From JAFAVZ01 sp036009105 (lineage in GTDB: Bacteria; Acidobacteriota; Thermoanaerobaculia; Gp7-AA8), in assembly GCA_036009105.1 (NCBI GenBank), contig DASYMJ010000314.1, forward strand, positions 1 through 20,098: a stretch of DNA of 20,098 bases. The letters are read 5' to 3'. Below, one piece after another: positions 14,519 through 20,098 of this stretch. Position 1 is the first letter of the stretch; each line of letters starts with the position of its first letter. The notes under the pieces are model-generated. The model ran no database searches, was not told where the DNA came from, and saw nothing but the letters and a program-made list of their open reading frames with translations. Made by a program: the position numbers and the translations under genes.

Positions 14519-15663
14519 GCGCGCCTCCATTTTCGCAGGCGGATGCTCAGCCGCTTCGCCAGCGACGTCGCGGGCAGCCAGGGATTGTCGGCGCTGATGT
14601 CCCAGGCGCGCATCTTCACCTCGCGCCACGGCTTCTTGTCCGCGCCGAGCTCCGCGAAGAAGTCGTTGTACGCGGCGACGGTGCGATCGATCGACAGCGC
14701 CGGCGCGGCATCCCTCGCCCGGGCGGACATCAGCGCGAGCTGCTCGCGGGTGACCGTATTGAGCACCGCGGCCATCCCTTCCAGCGGCACGAGGAAGCAG
14801 TTCTCGCCCTCGCGCAGCAGCTCGCGGTCGAGGCTGTCCAGCGGCGTGAGGAGCGGCACGCAGCCCGCCGCGAACGCCTCCATCACTGTGATGGCGAAGC
14901 CCTCGTAGCTCGAGACGTTGAGGAGGAGGTCGCTGGAGGCGTAGAGCGGCGCCACCCGGTCGGGATCGACGAAGCCGGTGAACGTCGCCTCCGGCAGCGC
15001 TTCCTGCAGGCGCGCGCGATCGGGCCCGTCGCCGACGACGGTCAGGTGGAAGGGCCGCCGCACTCCGCGCAGCAGCTCCGGCAGGAGCATGACACGCTTC
15101 TGCTCTTCCACGAGGCGGCCGACGTACAGGAGTTGGAGCGGCCCGTCTGGCGATGTGCGGTGGGTAGAAGTCAGCTCGATGCCGCAGGGGATGTACCGCG
15201 CCGGCAGCTCCGTGCGGTGATAGGCGCGGAAGCGGTCGATGGCGTGGCGGCTGGTGGCGATGATGCCGTCCAGCGCGTCGAGGTACGGGCGGCGGTTCTC
15301 CAGGAACGCGTCGTCGGGGTGGTCGATGTGCATCACGTCGACGATCGTGGCGTATGGTTTCAGGCGGCGCAGAAGCGGCGCGGCGCCGATGCCGAACTCG
15401 AGGCAGTCGTTGATGTTGATCACCGCCGGCCGCATCGCGTTCAGATCGCGCTGCAGTTGCTCGCAGACCGGTGCGGATGGCGTCTTGCGGTTGAAGGCGG
15501 CGCCGAAGGAGGTCCAGTCGATGACCTGCGCGTCGAGCTCGATCGGGCCGTCCAGCGACGTGGTGGCGGCCACGGCCAGCTCCCGCTCGTGGCGCGCGTA
15601 GCGATGGAGGAACGTTTCGACGCCGCCCAGGCGGCGAGGGGTGTACCAGGTGGCCAGCTTCAT
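14515..15663 (-). CDS. GT4 family glycosyltransferase
   Basis: This 382-residue GT-B enzyme starts MKLATWYTPRRLGGVETFL, with the GGVE loop at 13-16. The second domain has LLYVGRLVEEQKR (178-190, with Lys189) and the E-x7-E motif Glu254-GFAITVM-Glu262, followed by AFAAGCVPL. A longer-than-minimal C-terminal tail (after about 345) is basic and Trp-rich, which may help membrane association. It should add a sugar from a nucleotide donor in the cytosol. Both ends are coupled: the start ATG overlaps the upstream GT-C-like stop (15660-15663) and the stop overlaps the GT2 start (14515-14518). Confidence 0.93.
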   Translation of the reverse strand: MKLATWYTPRRLGGVETFLHRYARHERELAVAATTSLDGPIELDAQVIDWTSFGAAFNRKTPSAPVCEQLQRDLNAMRPAVININDCLEFGIGAAPLLRRLKPYATIVDVMHIDHPDDAFLENRRPYLDALDGIIATSRHAIDRFRAYHRTELPARYIPCGIELTSTHRTSPDGPLQLLYVGRLVEEQKRVMLLPELLRGVRRPFHLTVVGDGPDRARLQEALPEATFTGFVDPDRVAPLYASSDLLLNVSSYEGFAITVMEAFAAGCVPLLTPLDSLDRELLREGENCFLVPLEGMAAVLNTVTREQLALMSARARDAAPALSIDRTVAAYNDFFAELGADKKPWREVKMRAWDISADNPWLPATSLAKRLSIRLRKWRRA

Positions 15664-17099
15664 CCGCGTCTCCTAATGAAGACGCGCAGCGTGTAGGGAT
15701 TGACGTTCTCGATGCGCCGCTCGCTTTCATCGAAGAGCCGCGTTGCCCGCACCAGCGCGACGAAGCGCGGGTCCTGCTCGTTGTGGATGGCCAGGTCGCG
15801 CGCGGAGAGACCCTGCAACGGCGAGGCGTGCACGGTGGCCGGATCGGGCACGAGCACCACATCGCTGGCGCGCACCTTCCCCTCGATGCGCTGCCAATCG
15901 ATCGGGCCGTCTTCCATCCGCCACAGCCACTCCACGTTCGCCTTCTGATGCACCCGGACGCGAGGAATGGACAGCTCGGGCGGCGAGAGCGACGGCGCGA
16001 GGCCGAAGAACGTGATGCGGTCGTACGGGCGGAGGAAGGACCAGTCCGCGTTGTCCTTGCGCATCACCGCGGCGCCGATCATGGCCAGCGGCATCGGCCA
16101 GCGCGAGGGATCGGCGGCGAGGCCGGCCAGGATCAGCAGCAGTTGCACGCCCAGCAACGCCAGCGCGGCGACGATGCGCCGTCCCTCGGCCGCCAGGCAG
16201 CCGACCGCGAAGGCGAGCGCCGCGGTGGCGGGCGCCATGTGCCGCTCGTGCAGCCAGGGCGAGAAGAGGGCGAGGAGGGGGAGGGCGGTGGCGGCGGCGA
16301 GGGCGGGGATGGCGGCGCGGCAGGGCTGGCGGCGCCAGAGCAGGATGACGATGGCGATGGCGGCCGGCAGGCCGATGGCGCCGAAGAGGAGATGCTCCAG
16401 ATTCGCGAGCAGCGGGTTGTGCTCCACGGCGAGGCGGGGAAAGACGCGGCTCCAGTTTGCGAACTTCAGCGCCGGGGCGGCGTTCCACCACCACCACGGC
16501 GCGGCGAGCAGCGCGCCGGTGGCGCCGGCGATGAGCACGCGGCGCTTGATCAGCCACGGCTCGATGAGCAGGCGCGTGCCGAGGAGCGCGGCGCCGAAGA
16601 TCAGGAAGGAGGTTTTGGAGAGGAGGCCCAAGGCGACGCCGAGCATGGTCAGCCAGAAATCCCAGCGCGGGCGCACGAGGGCGAGGAGCAGCATGGCGCA
16701 GGCGAGCAGCAGCGGGTAGTCGGTGCCGAACCACTCGAAGGCGGCGATCACGCCGGGCGACAGGGCGAACAGCAGCGCGCCGCGCGGCGCGGCCAGGTAC
16801 AGCAGCGCGCAGGTGAGGAGGTAGAAGAGGAGGGAGAGGATGCGCAGCGACCGCAGCGAGGCGCCGAGCACCGTCAGCGGGAAGGCGAACACGCGATAGG
16901 CAGGCGGCCGCTCCACATCCTCGAAGATGAAGCCCTTGAGCAGGCGTGGAATGCCGGCGCTGCGCACGAGGTCGAGGTCGTGGCTCGTCTGCGCCTCGTA
17001 GTTCGCCTCGTCCCAGACGATCGGCCGCGGATGGCGCGCGTTCCAGAGCAGCATCGCGGCGGCCACCAGCGCCACCGCGACCGCCGTCGCGACCTTCAC
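15660..17099 (-). CDS. Polytopic membrane protein, probable GT-C (ArnT/PMT-like) glycosyltransferase
   Basis: This 479-residue protein begins at GTG 17099, which overlaps the acyltransferase stop by 4 bp (GTGA, 17096-17099). The frame is open further upstream, but that is shadow translation of the acyltransferase gene. After one membrane segment, the first periplasmic loop holds PIVWDEANYEAQ (26-37). Asp30-Glu31 matches the acidic pair expected in the catalytic first loop of ArnT/PMT-like GT-C enzymes, whose donors are polyprenyl-phosphate sugars. About ten membrane segments follow, then a soluble tail of ~120 residues ending TLRVFIRRRG. It may glycosylate the polysaccharide or another envelope target from the periplasmic side. 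A donor-making polyprenyl-phosphate transferase is not seen in the window. Confidence 0.82.
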   Translation of the reverse strand: MKVATAVAVALVAAAMLLWNARHPRPIVWDEANYEAQTSHDLDLVRSAGIPRLLKGFIFEDVERPPAYRVFAFPLTVLGASLRSLRILSLLFYLLTCALLYLAAPRGALLFALSPGVIAAFEWFGTDYPLLLACAMLLLALVRPRWDFWLTMLGVALGLLSKTSFLIFGAALLGTRLLIEPWLIKRRVLIAGATGALLAAPWWWWNAAPALKFANWSRVFPRLAVEHNPLLANLEHLLFGAIGLPAAIAIVILLWRRQPCRAAIPALAAATALPLLALFSPWLHERHMAPATAALAFAVGCLAAEGRRIVAALALLGVQLLLILAGLAADPSRWPMPLAMIGAAVMRKDNADWSFLRPYDRITFFGLAPSLSPPELSIPRVRVHQKANVEWLWRMEDGPIDWQRIEGKVRASDVVLVPDPATVHASPLQGLSARDLAIHNEQDPRFVALVRATRLFDESERRIENVNPYTLRVFIRRRG

Positions 17100-18181
17100 C
17101 GCGCGGCCTCCGCCGGCTCGTGCAGCGGCGCGGGCGGCACGTGGAAGCGCTCCTTGAAGCGGTTGATCGGCCCCTCGAAGTAGCGCCAGGAGATTGCCGC
17201 CGCGGCCAGCGTCCCTCCCACCGTGATCAGCCTCTGCACCGCCGGCGACTCGGGGAACGGCATGGCCAGCGCGTACTGAAAAAGCTTGCGCGCCAGCTCG
17301 TTCGCGAAGTTGTGGAAGAGGTAGATGGCGTAGCTGACGCGTCCGATCGCGGCCAGCGGCCGCAGCTCCAGGATCCGGCCGGCGAGGCCGCCGAAGCCGT
17401 CCGCCGCCCCCATCACCACCCACCCGAAAAAGAGGCCGCGCGCCACCCGCCCCAGCACGATCTCCGGCTGCACCGCGACGTCGTACAAACGCGCCGCCTC
17501 CAGCGCCACCGCCACCGGCAACGCCATCGCCGCGGCGAGCGGGAGCCAGCGCGGCGGCGCATCCGTCCAGCGCAGATACGCGAGCAGGGCGCCGAATGCG
17601 AGCAGGTCCAGGCAGCCGAACGGCAGCACCTCGATGGCGATCTCATTCACGCCGGACAGCACGCAGATCGACCGGAAGAGCGGCCCGACCGCGATCGCGC
17701 CGGCGATCACGCGCGGCAACGCGCGACGGGGGAGGAAGAGGATCAGCCAGGGCCAGAGGAGATAGAACTGCTCCTCCACCGACAGCGACCAGAGATGCGA
17801 GATCGCGCCGTTCCAGCCGTGCAGCGCAAAGTAGACGTTGGACAGGTAGGCCAGATGCCACGGCAGCGTCGGACGCGCGGCGCCGATGCCGATGCCGGCC
17901 ACGATGAAGAGCGTCAGGTAGTAGACCGGGAAGATGCGCAGGCAGCGGCGGATGTAGAAGAGGCGGACCGCGTCGCCGCGCGTTTCGCGGCCGTTCTCGA
18001 TCTTGTCCCGCGCGTTGAGCAGGATGCCGGTGATCAGGAATCCGCTGAGCACGAAGAACAGCTCCACCCCCGCCCCGCCCCACCGCACCACGCCCCACGG
18101 CGACTGCAGGCCGAGGTGGTAGACGACCACTCCGGCGACGGCGAGGGCGCGGAGGGAATCGAGTTGGGGGAGGTACTTCAC
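17096..18181 (-). CDS. Acyltransferase family 3 (OafA/YrhL-like) membrane protein
   Basis: This 361-residue protein has the R-x10-H motif of acyltransferase-3 proteins near the N-terminus: Arg11 and His22 in DSLRALAVAGVVVYHLG. GVELFFVLSGFLITG and SHLWSLSVEEQFYLLWP follow, both strongly diagnostic. About ten membrane segments fill the rest, and the short basic tail lacks the periplasmic SGNH domain found in some OafA relatives. It likely moves acetyl or another acyl group across the membrane onto a sugar hydroxyl. The GTG at 18181 is the best start because it directly precedes KYLPQLDSLRA, the usual N-terminus. Longer frames to 18817 are antisense to the divergent GT2. Its stop overlaps the next gene by 4 bp. 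Confidence 0.93.
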   Translation of the reverse strand: MKYLPQLDSLRALAVAGVVVYHLGLQSPWGVVRWGGAGVELFFVLSGFLITGILLNARDKIENGRETRGDAVRLFYIRRCLRIFPVYYLTLFIVAGIGIGAARPTLPWHLAYLSNVYFALHGWNGAISHLWSLSVEEQFYLLWPWLILFLPRRALPRVIAGAIAVGPLFRSICVLSGVNEIAIEVLPFGCLDLLAFGALLAYLRWTDAPPRWLPLAAAMALPVAVALEAARLYDVAVQPEIVLGRVARGLFFGWVVMGAADGFGGLAGRILELRPLAAIGRVSYAIYLFHNFANELARKLFQYALAMPFPESPAVQRLITVGGTLAAAAISWRYFEGPINRFKERFHVPPAPLHEPAEAAR

Positions 18182-18191
18182 GCGTTTTTTG

Positions 18192-18219
18192 AGGGTAGCA
18201 TCGACGCCGTGCTCGTCAC
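18192..18219 (-). promoter_or_regulatory. Candidate promoter of the acyltransferase operon
   Basis: On the minus strand, an extended -10 TGCTACCCT (TACCCT at 18197-18192) is preceded 16 bp upstream by GTGACG (18219-18214), a 4-of-6 match to TTGACA. The -35 lies inside the divergent GT2 coding sequence. Transcription would begin about 4 nt before the GTG at 18181, so the message is nearly leaderless. Confidence 0.4.
18196..18201 (+). promoter_or_regulatory. Candidate -10 of the divergent GT2 operon, overlapping the opposite promoter
   Basis: TAGCAT lies 7 bp before the GTG at 18209 and shares bases 18196-18197 with the opposite-strand -10. No good -35 is visible, as the spot falls inside the acyltransferase gene. 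Initiation about 7 bp downstream would put the transcript start at or next to the start codon. Confidence 0.3.
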
Positions 18220-19135
18220 CACCATCATCCCCGTCTACAACCGCGCGGCCATGCTGCGCCGGGCGGTGGAGTCGGTGCTGGCCCAGACCCATCGCCCCAT
18301 CGAGCTCGTCATCGTGGACGACGGCTCGACCGACGACACTCCTGCCGCCATCGCGGCGTTGGCCCGCGAGCACGACGCGATCCGCACCGTGCGCCGTGAG
18401 AACGGCGGGCCGGGCGCGGCGCGAGAATCGGGCCGCGCCATCGCCAGCGGAAACTTCATCCAGTACCTCGACAGCGACGACCGCCTTCTTCCCCGCAAGT
18501 TCGAGCTGCAGCTGGCGGCCATGAAGCCGGAGCACGGCGTGGCATACGGCCGCACGCGCTACATCGATGCGCGCGGCAACCAGATCGCGCCCACCTGGAA
18601 GCCTCCCATGCTCGCCCGCGAGACGATGTTCCCCTCGTTCCTCCTCCATCGCTGGTGGGACACCCCGACGCCGCTCTACCGCCGCGCGGTCACCGACGCG
18701 GCCGGCCCCTGGACGTCCCTTCGGGTCGAGGAAGACTGGGAGTACGACGCCCGAGTGGCCGCCCTCGGCGTGAGGCTGGCCTTCGTCGACGAGGTGGTCG
18801 CCGAGGTGCACGAGCATGATCAGGGCCGCCTCTCCGGTGCTGTCACGCCGGATGCTTTACGCAACCGCGCTCGCGCCCACGAGTTGATCCTCGGCCACGC
18901 GCGCCGCGGCGGCATGGCGGACGATGCGCCGGAGATGCGCACGTTCGCGCGCGAGCTCTTCCACCTCGCGCGGCAATGCGGGGCGGCCGGCCTCACTGCC
19001 GAATCGAAGCGGCTGCTGACCCTGGCCGCGAGCGTGGAAACGCGCTGGGACGTGAAGGCGTACGGCGCGCTCGCCTCGCTCTTCGGCGCGCGGGCCGCGG
19101 GGAAGATGGCGAAGGCGCTGGAGCGATTGCGATGA
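18209..19135 (+). CDS. GT2 family glycosyltransferase
   Basis: This 308-residue GT-A enzyme starts at GTG 18209; no ATG is available at the right place. It reads (M)LVTTIIPVYNRAAMLRRAV, then ELVIVDDGSTDDT (32-44), NGGPGAARESG (65-75) and the metal site LDSDD (87-91). EEDWEYDARVAALG further on is the acceptor-side ED-type motif of the family. No membrane segments are predicted. The gap to the divergent acyltransferase is only 27 bp, and no Shine-Dalgarno is properly spaced, so translation may begin on a leaderless or very short-leader transcript. Its stop overlaps the next GT2 start by 4 bp (19132-19135). Confidence 0.92.
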   Translation: MLVTTIIPVYNRAAMLRRAVESVLAQTHRPIELVIVDDGSTDDTPAAIAALAREHDAIRTVRRENGGPGAARESGRAIASGNFIQYLDSDDRLLPRKFELQLAAMKPEHGVAYGRTRYIDARGNQIAPTWKPPMLARETMFPSFLLHRWWDTPTPLYRRAVTDAAGPWTSLRVEEDWEYDARVAALGVRLAFVDEVVAEVHEHDQGRLSGAVTPDALRNRARAHELILGHARRGGMADDAPEMRTFARELFHLARQCGAAGLTAESKRLLTLAASVETRWDVKAYGALASLFGARAAGKMAKALERLR

Positions 19136-20049
19136 CCGATGTCTCGGTCGTGATGGGCGTCTACAACGGCGCCGCGACGCTGCGCGCGACGCTGGCCAGC
19201 ATCCTCGCCCAGGAGGACGCCGACTTTGAGGTGATCGTGGTCGATGACGGCTCGACCGACGACACGGCGTTGATCCTGCGCGAGTACCCGAGCGTGCGCG
19301 TGATCACCCAGCAGAACGCGGGGTTGACGAGAGCGCTCATCGCCGGCTGCGCGGCGGCGCGCGGTCAATACATCGCGCGGCACGACACGGGCGACACGTC
19401 GCATCCGCGGCGCCTCAGCAAGCAGAAGCAGGCACTGGATGAGGACGAGCAGCTGGCCTTCGTCTCCTGCTGGACCGAATACGTGGGGCCGGAAGGCGAG
19501 CCTCTCTTCACCTCCCGCGGCACCGGTCTGGCAAAGCAGGCCATCGACATCATCGACATCGCGGCGAAGCACGGCGCTGTCGACGGACCGACGGCGCATG
19601 GAGCGGTGATGTTCCGGCGCGATGCCTACGAAAGAGCGGGCGGCTACCGCGCGGCGTTCTACTTCGGGCAGGACTGGGACCTCTGGTACCGTCTGGCCGA
19701 GATCGGAACGTTCCGGATGATCGAAGAGGTGCTGTTCACTGTGATGATCGAGCCGTCGACGATCAGCTCCGCCTCGCGCCAGGCGCAGATGGCCTGCGCG
19801 CGGCTCTCGCACGAGGCGCTCCTGGCCCGGCGGCGCGGCGACGGCGATGCGGAAGTGCTCGCGCGGGCGGCGGGCATCCAGCGGTCGAGGAAGCAGTCGC
19901 GGTCCGCGGCGGCGGGAGGGTGGTACTTCATCGGCGAGGCGCTGCGCCGCAACGGCGACCGGCGCGCGCGGCGCTATCTGCGCCGGGCCATCGCCGAGAA
20001 TCCGCTGATGGGGAAAGCGTGGATCCGCTACCTGCAGGCGCTCCTCTGA
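19132..20049 (+). CDS. GT2 family glycosyltransferase
   Basis: This 305-residue GT-A enzyme has VSVVMGVYNGAATLRATLAS (4-23) and VIVVDDGSTDDT (34-45). The region normally carrying LDADD reads ARHDTGDTSHPRRL (82-95), a variant like the ARQDAGD form seen in some GT2 subgroups, with Asp85 and Asp88 as probable metal or donor ligands. A later GQDWDLWYRL is the usual catalytic-base region. The C-terminal ~70 residues are Arg/Ala-rich and helical, resembling a short TPR-like tail. The start ATG overlaps the preceding GT2 stop (ATGA) and the stop overlaps the next ATG by 1 bp. It resembles its neighbour at the N-terminus but differs at the metal site, so the two probably use different donors or acceptors. 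Confidence 0.92.
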   Translation: MTDVSVVMGVYNGAATLRATLASILAQEDADFEVIVVDDGSTDDTALILREYPSVRVITQQNAGLTRALIAGCAAARGQYIARHDTGDTSHPRRLSKQKQALDEDEQLAFVSCWTEYVGPEGEPLFTSRGTGLAKQAIDIIDIAAKHGAVDGPTAHGAVMFRRDAYERAGGYRAAFYFGQDWDLWYRLAEIGTFRMIEEVLFTVMIEPSTISSASRQAQMACARLSHEALLARRRGDGDAEVLARAAGIQRSRKQSRSAAAGGWYFIGEALRRNGDRRARRYLRRAIAENPLMGKAWIRYLQALL

Positions 20050-20098
20050 TGCGCATCCTCTTCCTGGCGGACCTGCCGCGCGATCCGCACTCCGGCGC
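20049..20098 (+). CDS. Start of a probable GT4-type glycosyltransferase, cut by the right edge
   Basis: An ATG at 20049 overlaps the preceding stop by 1 bp (TGATG). The 16 full codons in the window read MRILFLADLPRDPHSG. This is the usual hydrophobic first strand followed by a Gly-bearing loop of GT-B glycosyltransferases. The same start is used by many surface-glycan enzymes, so the assignment leans on context and is tentative. Confidence 0.6.
   Translation, partial: MRILFLADLPRDPHSG

Noticed and set aside
13598..15862. A single 754-residue minus-strand protein including the GT2
   Set aside because: The N-terminal 448 residues are out-of-frame translation of the GT4 gene. The true GT2 start is the ATG at 14518, in a 4-bp overlap.
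15783..17183. A 466-residue plus-strand open frame opposite the second GT-C gene
   Set aside because: It is Gly/Glu/Arg repeat-like shadow translation. The minus strand has the WDEANY motif and membrane segments.
18185..18190. The six-T run as a terminator
   Set aside because: No stem precedes it, and it lies between two divergent gene starts where no transcript needs to end.
1..20098. tRNA, rRNA, transposase, integrase or attachment-site signals that would mark a mobile island
   Set aside because: None was seen on either strand by reading. A profile search for tRNAs was not possible here.

Overview
This is a high-GC, densely coding window from what looks like a Gram-negative bacterium. The gene content (ABC-dependent polysaccharide export, ETF-ubiquinone oxidoreductase, a MoxR/DUF58/transglutaminase set) and the base composition would fit Acidobacteriota or a similar high-GC environmental lineage. 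That placement is an inference; no rRNA or other taxonomic marker is present. I see no tRNA, rRNA, CRISPR array or transposase.

Region 1 (1-6091, mostly minus strand) is a housekeeping block. Read right to left it encodes an electron-transfer flavoprotein-ubiquinone oxidoreductase, a GNAT acetyltransferase joined to it by a 4-bp stop/start overlap, a MoxR AAA+ ATPase, a DUF58 protein and a membrane transglutaminase cut off by the left edge. MoxR, DUF58 and transglutaminase genes usually lie side by side. Here two small membrane-protein genes on the plus strand (2568-2988) sit between moxR and the DUF58 gene.

Region 2 (6092-6263) is the only sizeable non-coding stretch. It holds a perfect 31-bp inverted repeat built from 7-nt units, a GC-rich hairpin, and a candidate promoter on each side for the divergent genes.

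Region 3 (6264-20098) is a surface-polysaccharide locus in three blocks. The first (plus, 6264-13611) encodes a WecA/TagO-type sugar-phosphate transferase, an AsnB-like amidotransferase, a GT4 glycosyltransferase, an ABC permease (Wzm), an ABC ATPase with a C-terminal extension (Wzt) and a multi-spanning GT-C-like protein. The second (minus, 18181-13598) encodes a membrane acyltransferase, a second GT-C-like protein, a GT4 and a GT2, each joined to the next by a 4-bp overlap. The third (plus, 18209 onward) encodes two GT2 enzymes and the first codons of another gene. Blocks one and two collide with a 14-bp convergent overlap. Blocks two and three diverge from only 27 bp.

The likely pathway: the WecA-like enzyme primes undecaprenyl phosphate, the GT2 and GT4 enzymes extend the glycan in the cytosol, AsnB may amidate a sugar acid or other precursor, and Wzm/Wzt exports the lipid-linked chain. 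The acyltransferase and the GT-C-like proteins may then modify it at the membrane or in the periplasm. No Wzx/Wzy or O-antigen ligase is visible, which supports the ABC-dependent route. I found no clearly new enzyme family. The most unusual signals are the heptamer-phased palindrome, the shared -10 of the 27-bp divergent promoter with near-leaderless GTG starts, and the small-gene insertion between moxR and the DUF58 gene.
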